DNA from: RGIG1828 sp045654685
GTDB taxonomy: Bacteria; Bacillota; Clostridia; UMGS1810
DNA: 27,428 bases
Assembly (NCBI GenBank): GCA_045654685.1
Contig: JAZONV010000120.1
Coordinates: 1-27,428, forward strand
Reading direction: 5' to 3'
The position numbers were made by a program, and so were the translations under genes. The notes under the pieces are model-generated. The model was not told the origin of the DNA. It was given only the letters and a program-made list of their open reading frames with translations, and did no database searches. Shown here one piece after another: positions 1 to 7,722 of this stretch; position 1 is the stretch's first letter; the number at the start of each line of letters is the position of its first letter.

Positions 1-82
1 TCAATTTTTGGAGTTCTAATTTGATGAACTTTGTTTTGTGTACTCAAAAACAGAGAAATTCCTAAAAGTTATCCACATTTCA

Positions 83-142
83 GACAGAAAAAGAGGGCGT
101 TGCCTCAATACAGTGAAAAATCACTTATTGAGACACGCCCTT
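83..142 (-). terminator. Rho-independent terminator of tRNA-Leu
   Basis: Inverted arms GGGCGT (95-100) and ACGCCC (135-140) plus an inner CTCAATA/TATTGAG pair make a long stem just downstream of the tRNA on the minus strand. On that strand it is followed by CTTTTTCTG. This position and tail fit transcription termination for the tRNA. Confidence 0.7.
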
Positions 143-146
143 CTGA

Positions 147-230
147 TGCCGGTGGTCGGGGTCGAACCGACACGGTATTGCTACCACGAGATTTTGAGTC
201 TCGCACGTCTGCCAATTCCATCACACCGGC
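147..230 (-). tRNA. tRNA-Leu (anticodon CAA)
   Basis: The 84-nt minus-strand sequence folds as a class II tRNA. The acceptor stem is GCCGGTG (plus 224-230) with CACCGGC (plus 148-154), and the discriminator A is at 147. The anticodon stem CGAGA/TCTCG encloses the loop CTCAAAA, giving anticodon CAA (plus 194-196), which reads UUG leucine codons. A long variable arm GGTA-GCAA-TACC, expected of tRNA-Leu, precedes a T arm GTCGG-TTCGACC-CCGAC. CCA is not encoded; the next bases are TCA, so CCA would be added after transcription. The gene stands alone with its own promoter and terminator. Confidence 0.97.
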
Positions 231-253
231 ATATTAATTTTTTCAACTTTGTT

Positions 254-282
254 ATTATAACATACTTAAAACAGTAAATCAA
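254..282 (-). promoter_or_regulatory. Sigma-A type promoter of tRNA-Leu
   Basis: On the minus strand TTGATT (plus 277-282) is separated by 17 bp from TATAAT (plus 254-259), about 24 bp upstream of the tRNA 5' end. This is a near-consensus vegetative promoter in the right place. Confidence 0.75.
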
Positions 283-295
283 GTCTTTTTTTGAT

Positions 296-338
296 TTTTT
301 TAAAGAAAATCGGAGGATTAATCAGAAATCCTCCGATT
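296..338 (-). terminator. Terminator of the citrate synthase gene
   Basis: A perfect 12-bp stem, AATCGGAGGATT (308-319) with AATCCTCCGATT (327-338), has a 7-nt loop. It begins 12 bp past the citrate synthase stop on the minus strand and is followed by TTTTCTTT. It separates that gene from tRNA-Leu. Confidence 0.8.
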
Positions 339-349
339 CTTTTGTAAAA

Positions 350-1705
350 TCATCTTTCGTCCAAGGGTTTATACACTCTGTTGAGTTTTTTACAAAGACT
401 CTTATATGCAGGTCTTATGATTCTTCCGCCGCATAAAACTTCTTCAATGCGGTGAGCACACCAACCGGCAGTTCTTGCAATTGCAAACATGGGGGTGTAC
501 ATTTCTGTCGGAACATTTAATGTTTTATATACAAATCCGGAATAGAAATCAACATTTGCACATAAATCTTTTGAACTTCCCTTTACATCTGCAAAAACCT
601 GAGGAGCAAGTTTTTCGATTCTTTCATAAAGGTCAAATTCTTCATCAAGACCTTTTTGCTTTGAAAGTTTTTTTGCTTTTTCCTTAAGAATTACTGTACG
701 TGGGTCTGAAAGGGTATATATTGCGTGTCCCATACCATAAATAAGACCGCTTCTGTCATTTGCCTTTTTCTTTACAATTTTTGCAAGATAGTTATAAATT
801 TCTGTGTCATTGGACCAGTCTTTAACATTTTTCTGAATGTTATCCATCATTCTGATAACCTGTGCATTTGCACCACCATGCTTTGGACCTTTAAGAGAAC
901 TTATAGCTCCTGCAATTGCAGAATATGTATCGGTTCCTGATGAGGAGAGCACACGGCAAGTAAATGCAGAGTTGTTACCGCCGCCATGTTCTGCGTGAAG
1001 CATCAAAGTTGTGTCAAGAACTTCCGCATCATAGTTTGTGAATTCTTTTCTCGGATTCATCATTCTGAGAAGGTTTTCCGCAATGCTGAGATGTGGTTTT
1101 GGCTGATGGAGAATAAGACTTTTCTTTTCAAAATGATGTTTTTTTGCACTAAATGCATATACTGCCAAAAGAGGCATATGAGCAATCAATTGGAGAGATT
1201 GTCTCATCATATTTTCGATTGTGCATTCATCCGGATTGTCATCGTAGGAGTAGAGCGTGAGAACGGAACGAGCCATTTTGTTCATAATATCACGGCTTGG
1301 TGCTTTTAAAATCATGTCTTCAGTAAAGTATTCGGGGAGTTCCATGTTTACTGCAATATACTCACAGAATTCTTCAAGTTCTTCTCTTGTGGGGAGTTTG
1401 CCCACAAGGAGAAGATAACAGATTTCCTCAAATCCGTATCTCTGGTCAATACCATAATTTGCAACAAGATCATTTACGTCATATCCTCTGAAAGTGAGTT
1501 CACCCGGAATTGAAGTCTTTTCATCCTCACTAACAACATATCCATGAACTTCGCTGACATTTGTGAATCCGGCAAGTACTCCGGAACCGTCACGATTACG
1601 GAGGCCTCTTTTTATATTAAACTTATTATATTCTTCGGGTTCAACGAAATAACTGGACAAAGCCTTTTGTGTCATGTCATTGATTCTCTTTGGATTATTT
1701 TCCAT
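350..1705 (-). CDS. gltA: Citrate synthase
   Basis: The 451-residue protein condenses oxaloacetate and acetyl-CoA to citrate in the cytoplasm, feeding 2-oxoglutarate and glutamate synthesis. The three catalytic residues of the family are visible: His240 in HAEHGGGNNS, His327 in GMGHAIY and Asp386 in NVDFYSG. It is longer than the usual 370-430 residues because of an N-terminal extension of a type I associate with clostridial enzymes. The ATG is preceded by AGGTGGTGATA. The gene is monocistronic with its own terminator. Its probable promoter (2008-2036) is separated from the ribosome binding site by a 275-bp repeat element, so the mRNA should carry that element as its 5' leader. A 2-methylcitrate synthase activity cannot be excluded from sequence, but no methylcitrate genes are nearby. 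Confidence 0.95.
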   Translation of the reverse strand: MENNPKRINDMTQKALSSYFVEPEEYNKFNIKRGLRNRDGSGVLAGFTNVSEVHGYVVSEDEKTSIPGELTFRGYDVNDLVANYGIDQRYGFEEICYLLLVGKLPTREELEEFCEYIAVNMELPEYFTEDMILKAPSRDIMNKMARSVLTLYSYDDNPDECTIENMMRQSLQLIAHMPLLAVYAFSAKKHHFEKKSLILHQPKPHLSIAENLLRMMNPRKEFTNYDAEVLDTTLMLHAEHGGGNNSAFTCRVLSSSGTDTYSAIAGAISSLKGPKHGGANAQVIRMMDNIQKNVKDWSNDTEIYNYLAKIVKKKANDRSGLIYGMGHAIYTLSDPRTVILKEKAKKLSKQKGLDEEFDLYERIEKLAPQVFADVKGSSKDLCANVDFYSGFVYKTLNVPTEMYTPMFAIARTAGWCAHRIEEVLCGGRIIRPAYKSLCKKLNRVYKPLDER

Positions 1706-1727
1706 TATATCACCACCTGATAAACTA

Positions 1728-2002
1728 TAGCCTGACAGGAGTTATCCGAACCAGCCTGAAAAACAGTGTTTTAGGCATCTTTTGGCTTGTCATCCTCGAA
1801 AGGCGTCAGCCTTCCTTCGTCTTCCGCACCAAAATCTATCCAAAAACTCTCCTTTTTCAGGTCGAAGAATTTTAAGAGAGAAGATTTTTGATTGAACGAG
1901 GCAAAAACGCAATAAATCCTGACGGATTTATGAGTATTTTAACGAAGTTCAAGTGAAAATCTTCCTCTGTAAAATCAGGTTCGGATGACTTCTGTCAGGC
2001 TA
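1728..2002. mobile_element. MITE-like element with TA-flanked terminal inverted repeats
   Basis: Imperfect 25-nt terminal repeats at 1728-1752 and 1978-2002 match at 23 positions when one is reverse-complemented. Each begins with TA, as expected of a TA-target duplication made by IS630/mariner-type transposases. There is no transposase ORF inside. The interior, about 1876-1968, is itself a long imperfect inverted repeat centred near ATCCTGACGGAT, so the whole element can fold into one extended hairpin as RNA or single-stranded DNA. It fills most of the 431-bp gap between gltA and spoIID. Confidence 0.75.
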
Positions 2003-2007
2003 AATGC

Positions 2008-2036
2008 ATTATAACACAAGAATTCTTGCAATTCAA
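2008..2036 (-). promoter_or_regulatory. Promoter of gltA with a palindrome in its spacer
   Basis: On the minus strand TTGAAT (plus 2031-2036) and TATAAT (plus 2008-2013) are 17 bp apart. The predicted start of transcription is near 2001, at the very edge of the MITE-like element. A perfect 12-bp palindrome CAAGAATTCTTG (2017-2028) fills the spacer and could be an operator. Confidence 0.6.
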
Positions 2037-2136
2037 CCGCTTTTTTAAATTAGTTCTATAAATACCAAAAAAAAAATATAATGTAGCAAATACATTGTTT
2101 ATTTTTTTATTTGTCAACCAATAATGAGGTATAAAA

Positions 2137-3075
2137 ATGAAAGATTATTTTTTCAGACTTGCATTTTTGATTGTGCTTTATATAGTTTTGCCTTTGATTT
2201 TAATATACATTTTAATTGGCAATGAAACAGACAATACTATTAAAGTATATAATCATAAAACTCAAAAAATTCTCAAATTGAACATTGATGATTATCTGAT
2301 AGGTGTTGTTGCATCTGAAATGCCTGCAAATTTTGAAAAAGAAGCTCTCAAAGCGCAAACAGTAGCCGCCCGCACATATGCTTTAAAACGTATGCAAACA
2401 AAACTTGAAGAACACAACCAAGCCGATATATGTACAGATTATGCACATTGTCAGGCATATATGGACAAAAAAGAAATGAAAGAAAGATGGGGGAAGGATT
2501 ACAAAGAATTGTACAACAAAATAAAATCATGTGTAAATGACACCAAGGATGAATGTCTTATGTATAATGGTGAATATGCAACAGCTGTTTTTCATTCCTG
2601 CAGTAATGAAAAAACAGAAAATGCGTCGGAGGTATGGGGGGGTGACGTTCCGTATCTTGTATCCGTTTCAAGTCCCGGAGATACACAAAAAAAAGATTAT
2701 ATAACTCATGTAACTTTTTCTAAAGATGAGTTTGAAAAAATTATATCAGGTAATGATATCAGAAATGCAAATATTGAAAATGCAGACAGTGCTATTGGTC
2801 CCTACGAGTTTACAGAAGGAAATAATATAGAATATATGTGTTTGTACGGAGAAAAATATTCTGGTGTGGAAATAAGGAAAATATTTTCTCTCAAATCTTC
2901 TGCTTTTGATTTGGTATCTGACGATACAGGATTCACGTTCACTGTATACGGGAACGGGCATGGGGTAGGAATGAGCCAATATGGTGCTCAGGCTATGGCA
3001 AAATCCGGTAGCGGATATAAAGAAATTTTGTCTCACTATTATCCCGGAACAGAAACGGAAATTATGTATAAATAA
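2137..3075 (+). CDS. spoIID: Stage II sporulation protein D (SpoIID), peptidoglycan lytic transglycosylase
   Basis: This 312-residue protein is anchored by one N-terminal membrane segment (about residues 8-27). The rest is the SpoIID/LytB domain. Recognisable blocks are VVASEMPANF with Glu61 (the equivalent glutamate is essential in Bacillus SpoIID), AQTVAARTYA, VWGGDVPYL and the C-terminal GNGHGVGMSQYGAQAMA. In Bacillus it cleaves peptidoglycan glycan strands in the mother cell to drive engulfment, together with SpoIIP and SpoIIM; neither partner gene is in the window. The next gene, 40 bp downstream, is a SpoIIQ-like M23 protein, the usual clostridial arrangement. A weak SigE-like -10 (AATACATT near 2090) lies upstream, but I would not rely on it. 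Confidence 0.93.
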   Translation: MKDYFFRLAFLIVLYIVLPLILIYILIGNETDNTIKVYNHKTQKILKLNIDDYLIGVVASEMPANFEKEALKAQTVAARTYALKRMQTKLEEHNQADICTDYAHCQAYMDKKEMKERWGKDYKELYNKIKSCVNDTKDECLMYNGEYATAVFHSCSNEKTENASEVWGGDVPYLVSVSSPGDTQKKDYITHVTFSKDEFEKIISGNDIRNANIENADSAIGPYEFTEGNNIEYMCLYGEKYSGVEIRKIFSLKSSAFDLVSDDTGFTFTVYGNGHGVGMSQYGAQAMAKSGSGYKEILSHYYPGTETEIMYK

Positions 3076-3115
3076 CTTAAAATCAGAACACCCTAATTGT
3101 GAGGTGGTGTTCTGC

Positions 3116-3799
3116 ATGAGAGATAATATTGATTACAAAAAAATCGGTAAGGGGCTTTATAAAATTTCCTTCAGCCTATGCATTCTTGTCCTTTGCGTAA
3201 TTACTGTTGTAATAACCGGAAGTTATGAAAAGACAGCAACAACCGATTTAAAGCTGAAAGAGTCGGAGACGAGTGCTTTGCCCCGGGACACATCAGTTGT
3301 TCATAGTAGTATTGTTGAGGAACAGCAAAAAGAAAATCCGCCTGATGAAGATGTTGGCTTGACAGAAAATACTGAAAATGAAACGAAAGAATATATTCCT
3401 GAATTTATAATGCCCGTTGATGGAGATGTGTTAAAAGATTTCAGCAACAGTATTCCTCTATACAGCAAAACCATGGATGACTGGAGAATTCATACGGGAA
3501 CAGACATAATGTGTCCCTATGGTACAGAGGTAGTATCATGTGAAATGGGAACAATAACAGATGTTGGTTATGATATTTTGTATGGTAACTATGTGGAAGT
3601 TTCATTAAATGACTACATTTTGAGATACACATCTCTTGAAGCCGGAATAACTCATAAAATTGGTGACGAGATAAAAAGGGGAGAAGTAATAGGGATTATT
3701 TCAGATTCGTGCATCAGCGAAATATGTGATGAGCCTCATCTTCACTTTGAAATGAAAAAATCAGGAGAATATGTTAATCCGATGGATTATATTTATTGA
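3116..3799 (+). CDS. spoIIQ: SpoIIQ-like M23 (LytM) domain sporulation protein
   Basis: The 227-residue protein has a short cytoplasmic N-terminus, one membrane segment (about 17-35), a charged linker (about 36-95) and a C-terminal M23 domain. The ATG at 3116 is preceded by GAGGTGGTG; the frame stays open upstream into spoIID, but that is overlap. Zinc-ligand positions are intact (His126 and Asp130 in HTGTD, His210 in HLH), and so is His208. The RYAHLS-type block reads RYTSLE, so the other active-site histidine is replaced by Ser173. SpoIIQ on the forespore side binds SpoIIIAH and forms part of the channel between forespore and mother cell. Clostridial SpoIIQ usually keeps the zinc site that Bacillus subtilis SpoIIQ has lost. 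Co-transcription with spoIID supports the name; another sporulation M23 protein is the alternative. Confidence 0.85.
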   Translation: MRDNIDYKKIGKGLYKISFSLCILVLCVITVVITGSYEKTATTDLKLKESETSALPRDTSVVHSSIVEEQQKENPPDEDVGLTENTENETKEYIPEFIMPVDGDVLKDFSNSIPLYSKTMDDWRIHTGTDIMCPYGTEVVSCEMGTITDVGYDILYGNYVEVSLNDYILRYTSLEAGITHKIGDEIKRGEVIGIISDSCISEICDEPHLHFEMKKSGEYVNPMDYIY

Positions 3800-3811
3800 C
3801 TTTTATGTAAT

Positions 3812-3862
3812 AAAAAAGGTTGCTTATTTAACTGTAATCACAGTCAAACAAGCAACCTTTTT
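3812..3862. terminator. Bidirectional terminator between spoIIQ-like gene and gpmI
   Basis: The arms AAAAAGGTTGCTT (ending 3825) and AAGCAACCTTTTT (3850-3862) form a stem that has a T tract when read from either side. It lies between two convergent genes. Confidence 0.85.
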
Positions 3863-3878
3863 GCGTTTCTGATAAATA

Positions 3879-5408
3879 TTATTTTATAATAAGACTTTCT
3901 CCGCTCATTTCTGCAGGAATTTCAAGATCCATAATGTCAAGCATTGTTGGAGCGAGGTCTGCAAGTCTTCCGGGTTTGAGATTGATATCACCCATTCCGG
4001 AAACAATGAGAGGAACAACATTTGTTGTGTGAGCGGTAAATACTGATTTGTCAGATGGATCAATCATCTGTTCTGCATTTCCGTGGTCTGCAGTAATCAA
4101 TATAACTCCGTCTTTTTCGTTCACTTTGTCATAAACTTTGCCGATGCATTCATCAACTGCTTCTACTGCACTTACTGCCGCATCCATAATGCCTGTGTGT
4201 CCAACCATGTCGCAGTTTGCAAAGTTGAGGATAACTACATCATAAAGATCTTTGTCAAGAGCCTCTAAAAGTTTATCTGTAACTTCATATGCACTCATTT
4301 CAGGCTTGAGGTCATATGTTGCAACCTTGGGAGATGCAACCAGAATTCTGTCTTCGCCGTCATAAACTCTTTCAACGCCACCATTAAAGAAGAAAGTAAC
4401 GTGAGCATATTTTTCGGTTTCGGCAATTCTGAGTTGTTTGAGACCTTTTTTGCTCAAATATTCGCCAAGAGTATTTTCGAGAGTCTGAGGTTTGAATGCA
4501 ACATGTACATTTGGCATGCTTGCATCATATTGTGTCATACAAACAAAATATGTTTCAAAATATTTTCTTTCAAAACCGTCAAAATCAGGGTCAACAATTG
4601 TTCTTGAAATTTCTCTTGCACGGTCGGGTCTGAAGTTGAAAAATACCACACTGTCATTTTCCTTAAGAACACCATTTGGTTTGCCGTCTGTGGTGAGTAC
4701 TGTAGGAACAACAAATTCATCGGTCACATCCTGGTTGTATGATTTTTCAATGGCTGTAACAATGCTTTCTTCATAGTTTCCTTTTCCGTTTACAATTGCA
4801 TCATAAGCCTGACTTACTCTTTCCCAACGATTATCTCTGTCCATTGCATAATATCTGCCCATTACGGTTGCAACTTTGCCGTATTCAAGATTTCTTATTT
4901 TTTCAACAAGCATCTTTGCAAAGTCTACACCGCTTGTAGGGGATACGTCTCTTCCGTCGAGAAAACAATGTATATACACATTTTTAACATTTTTTTTCTT
5001 TGCAAGTTCAATGATTGCAAAAAGGTGTTTGATGTGGCTGTGAACTCCGCCGTCAGAAAGAAGACCCATAACATGAAGATCAGAATCATTTTTCAGACAG
5101 TTATCACATGCAGCAATGAGTTCTTCGTTTTCAAAAAAGTCACCATCTTCAATTGCTTTTGTGATACGTGTGAGTTCCTGATATACAATTCTGCCTGCAC
5201 CGATATTTGTATGTCCAACTTCAGAATTTCCCATCTGTCCGTCAGGAAGACCAACATCCATACCGCTTGCATGAATTATGGTTGATGGATTATTTTCGAA
5301 AATTTCGTCCATTCTGGGAGTTTTTGCTGTATATACTGCATTTCCTTCGGTAAATTCACTTTTGCCGTATCCGTCAAGGATGGCAAGGAGTATAGGTTTT
5401 TTACTCAT
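3879..5408 (-). CDS. gpmI: 2,3-bisphosphoglycerate-independent phosphoglycerate mutase
   Basis: This 509-residue cytoplasmic enzyme interconverts 3- and 2-phosphoglycerate through a phosphoserine intermediate with two Mn2+ ions. Asp12 in LDGYG and the catalytic Ser62 in MGNSEVGH sit at the numbering known for the Geobacillus enzyme. Further family blocks are FLDGRDVSP, GRYYAMDRD, NFRPDRAREI, CDMVGHTG and ITADHGNAE, the last two carrying metal ligands. The ATG at 5408, with GAAAGGA about 10 bp upstream, is preferred over an in-frame TTG seven codons earlier that touches the tpiA stop. It is the last gene of pgk-tpiA-gpmI, 21 bp after tpiA. Confidence 0.97.
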   Translation of the reverse strand: MSKKPILLAILDGYGKSEFTEGNAVYTAKTPRMDEIFENNPSTIIHASGMDVGLPDGQMGNSEVGHTNIGAGRIVYQELTRITKAIEDGDFFENEELIAACDNCLKNDSDLHVMGLLSDGGVHSHIKHLFAIIELAKKKNVKNVYIHCFLDGRDVSPTSGVDFAKMLVEKIRNLEYGKVATVMGRYYAMDRDNRWERVSQAYDAIVNGKGNYEESIVTAIEKSYNQDVTDEFVVPTVLTTDGKPNGVLKENDSVVFFNFRPDRAREISRTIVDPDFDGFERKYFETYFVCMTQYDASMPNVHVAFKPQTLENTLGEYLSKKGLKQLRIAETEKYAHVTFFFNGGVERVYDGEDRILVASPKVATYDLKPEMSAYEVTDKLLEALDKDLYDVVILNFANCDMVGHTGIMDAAVSAVEAVDECIGKVYDKVNEKDGVILITADHGNAEQMIDPSDKSVFTAHTTNVVPLIVSGMGDINLKPGRLADLAPTMLDIMDLEIPAEMSGESLIIK

Positions 5409-5429
5409 TAAACTCGTCCTTTCAAGCAA

Positions 5430-6176
5430 TTAGCTGTTAACAATCACAGAGAAATCCTGTGCTTTAAGACTTGCACCGCCAACAAGACCGCCGTCAATGT
5501 CTTCTTTTGCAAAAAGTTCAGCGCTGTTACCTGCGTTAACACTTCCACCATACTGTACAATAACTTCGTCTGCAGCTTCTTTTCCAAAAACTTCACAAAC
5601 GGTATCTCTGATTGCTTTACAAACTTCCTGAGCCTGATCGCTTGTAGCAGTTTTACCTGTTCCGATAGCCCAGATGGGTTCGTATGCAATGATAGTTTTC
5701 TTAACCTGATCAGCACTGAGACCCAAAAGTGCAATTTTTGTCTGCATGCTTACAAGTTCAACAGTGATTCCCTGTTCTCTCTGTTCTAAAGATTCACCAA
5801 CACAGATGATGGGGGTGAGATCGTGTTCAAATGCTTTAATAACTTTTTTGTTAACAGTTTCATCTGTTTCTGCAAAATACTGTCTTCTTTCGGAGTGACC
5901 GATTACAACATATTTTACGCCCATTTCTGTGAGCATATTGGGAGCGATTTCGCCTGTGTATGCACCGCTTTCTTCAAAGTACATGTTCTGTGCACCAACT
6001 TCAATGTTTGAACCTTTGCATGCTTCAATTGCATTTGCAAGTGATGTGAAGGGAACACAAACGATACATTTGTTCTTTGTTCCTGCAACGAGGGGTTTGA
6101 GTTCGTTTATAAGTTCTGTTGTCTGTGCGGGGGTTTTGTTCATTTTCCAGTTTCCTGCAACTACAGTCTGTCTCAT
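5430..6176 (-). CDS. tpiA: Triosephosphate isomerase
   Basis: This 248-residue TIM-barrel enzyme interconverts dihydroxyacetone phosphate and glyceraldehyde 3-phosphate. The catalytic residues Lys11 (GNWKMN), His94 (VIGHSERR) and Glu166 (AYEPIWAIGTGK) are present, with the phosphate-gripping YGGSV and GGLVGGASL loops at the end. The start is the ATG at 6176 preceded by GAAAGGAAAG; a second in-frame start six codons upstream has no ribosome binding site. It is the middle gene of the glycolytic operon. Two strong stem-loops separate it from pgk, so expression of the genes may be uncoupled by termination or RNA processing. Confidence 0.97.
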   Translation of the reverse strand: MRQTVVAGNWKMNKTPAQTTELINELKPLVAGTKNKCIVCVPFTSLANAIEACKGSNIEVGAQNMYFEESGAYTGEIAPNMLTEMGVKYVVIGHSERRQYFAETDETVNKKVIKAFEHDLTPIICVGESLEQREQGITVELVSMQTKIALLGLSADQVKKTIIAYEPIWAIGTGKTATSDQAQEVCKAIRDTVCEVFGKEAADEVIVQYGGSVNAGNSAELFAKEDIDGGLVGGASLKAQDFSVIVNS

Positions 6177-6224
6177 ATTTATCTTTCCTTTCATTTGTCT
6201 GTAAATTATATATTTATTAAATTT

Positions 6225-6275
6225 AGCCGTCGGATAACTTTCCGACGGCTATGCGGGAAAGAAACCCTTTCCCGC
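6225..6275 (-). terminator. Tandem stem-loops between pgk and tpiA
   Basis: Two perfect hairpins stand side by side: AGCCGTCGGA/TCCGACGGCT (6225-6250, 10 bp) and GCGGGAAAG/CTTTCCCGC (6253-6275, 9 bp). They follow the pgk stop directly. Neither has a clear T tract on the minus strand, and tpiA lacks an obvious promoter of its own. They are therefore more likely a partial terminator or mRNA processing/stability element than a full stop. Confidence 0.5.
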
Positions 6276-6287
6276 AATATTTTTAAC

Positions 6288-7481
6288 TTATTTATCGTTT
6301 AATGCAACAATACCGGGGAGATCTTTTCCTTCAAGGAATTCAAGAGATGCGCCACCGCCTGTTGAAATGTGGCTCATCTTGTCGCCAAGACCTGCCTGAT
6401 TTACTGCTGCAACACTGTCGCCACCGCCAATGATTGTTGTAGCGTCAATTTCAGAAAGAGCTTTTGCAATTGCGTTTGTACCTTTTGCAAATGTGGGCAT
6501 TTCAAATACACCCATAGGTCCGTTCCATACAACTGTTTTTGCATCTTTGATTGCATCAGTATAGAGAGCGATAGTCTTTTCACCAATGTCAAGGCCTTCC
6601 CAGTCAGCTTCAATGCCGCCTCTTTCAACAGTTTTGTGAGGAGCGTCATTTGAGAATTCCTGAGCAACAACAGTATCAACAGGAATAAGGAGTTTAACAC
6701 CTTTTGCTTTTGCTTTATCCATCATTTCTTTTGCATAATCAAGATAATCAGCTTCGAGAAGAGATTTACCAACTTCTTCGCCCAAAGCTTTCATGAATGT
6801 ATACGCCATACCACCACCGATGATAAGGGTGTCAACTTTTTCAAGAAGGTTGTTAATAACAGAAATTTTTGAAGAAACTTTTGAACCGCCAAGGATTGCA
6901 ACACAAGGTCTAACGGGGTTGTTAACTGCATTTCCGAGGAATTCGATTTCTTTTTCAATAAGATATCCGCATGCTGCTGTGTCAAGATATTTTGTAACAC
7001 CAACGTTTGAGCAATGTGCTCTGTGAGCAGTACCGAAAGCGTCATTTACGAAAACATCTGCAAGAGATGCAAGTTCTTCGCTGAATGTGTCAATGTTTTT
7101 GGTTTCTTCTGCTCTGTATCTTGTGTTTTCAAGAAGAACAACGTCGCCGTCTTTCATTTCGCTAACAGCTTTTTTTGCATTTTCGCCTACAACGTTGTCG
7201 TCTGCTGCAAAGCAAACGTCTTTTCCGAGTTTTTCGGAAAGTTTTTTAGCAACAGGTGCAAGTGAAAGTTCGGGTTTGGGTTCGCCTTTGGGTTTTCCCA
7301 TGTGTGAGCAAAGGATAACTTTTGCATTGTTATCAATGAGATATTTGATGGTGGGAAGAGCACCGTCAATTCTTGTTTCGTCGGTAATGTTTCTGTTTTC
7401 ATCAAGAGGAACGTTAAAGTCGCATCTTACGAGAACTTTTTTACCGGAAACCTGAATGTCTTCAATAGATTTTTTGTTCAT
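6288..7481 (-). CDS. pgk: Phosphoglycerate kinase
   Basis: The 397-residue cytoplasmic enzyme transfers the acyl phosphate of 1,3-bisphosphoglycerate to ADP. Family blocks run in order: VLVRCDFNVPLD near the N-terminus, LCSHMGKP, LLENTRYR, FVNDAFGTAHRAH, the hinge-region AILGGSKVSSKI, VWNGPMGVFE and the nucleotide-binding GGGDSVAA followed by STGGGASLE. The length is standard. The ATG at 7481 lies six bases after GAGGTG; a GTG three codons earlier overlaps that ribosome binding site and is rejected. It is the first gene of pgk-tpiA-gpmI. No gapA precedes it, although gapA often leads this cluster in Firmicutes. Confidence 0.97.
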   Translation of the reverse strand: MNKKSIEDIQVSGKKVLVRCDFNVPLDENRNITDETRIDGALPTIKYLIDNNAKVILCSHMGKPKGEPKPELSLAPVAKKLSEKLGKDVCFAADDNVVGENAKKAVSEMKDGDVVLLENTRYRAEETKNIDTFSEELASLADVFVNDAFGTAHRAHCSNVGVTKYLDTAACGYLIEKEIEFLGNAVNNPVRPCVAILGGSKVSSKISVINNLLEKVDTLIIGGGMAYTFMKALGEEVGKSLLEADYLDYAKEMMDKAKAKGVKLLIPVDTVVAQEFSNDAPHKTVERGGIEADWEGLDIGEKTIALYTDAIKDAKTVVWNGPMGVFEMPTFAKGTNAIAKALSEIDATTIIGGGDSVAAVNQAGLGDKMSHISTGGGASLEFLEGKDLPGIVALNDK

Positions 7482-7530
7482 TTCAGTCACCTCATATAAA
7501 TTTTAATTATATACATAAAATATCATTATA

Positions 7531-7559
7531 ATTGTATAATATTTTTCCAATATTTGCAA
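7531..7559 (-). promoter_or_regulatory. Candidate promoter of the pgk operon
   Basis: On the minus strand TTGCAA (plus 7554-7559) and TACAAT (plus 7531-7536) are 17 bp apart, about 50 bp upstream of the pgk start. The surrounding 230 bp hold no gene. The sequence is AT-rich, so alternative hexamers exist. Confidence 0.5.
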
Positions 7560-7645
7560 GTTTTTTTTTGCTAAATTCAAAAGATTGTGATATTGATAGA
7601 TATTTAACAATAATAGTAAAAGAAATATGTGCAAAATACTTTGAA

Positions 7646-7682
7646 AAATAAAAAAGTGTACAAATCAATATGATTCATACAC
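7646..7682 (-). terminator. Terminator after trmL
   Basis: The 12-nt arms at 7656-7667 and 7671-7682 match at 10 of 12 positions around an ATA loop and are followed on the minus strand by CTTTTTTA. It ends the Lrp-aminotransferase-trmL operon before pgk. Confidence 0.65.
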
Positions 7683-7722
7683 CCTTTAGTATTAATCTTT
7701 TTACAGATTTTATTACATCAAA

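Noticed and set aside
69..77. Perfect DnaA-box sequence TTATCCACA
   Set aside because: It is a single 9-mer with no cluster, no dnaA/dnaN nearby and no AT-rich unwinding array; chance occurrence is likely.
1876..1968. CRISPR or tandem repeat in the gltA-spoIID gap
   Set aside because: The repeats are a single inverted pair forming a hairpin, with no regular direct repeats or spacers.
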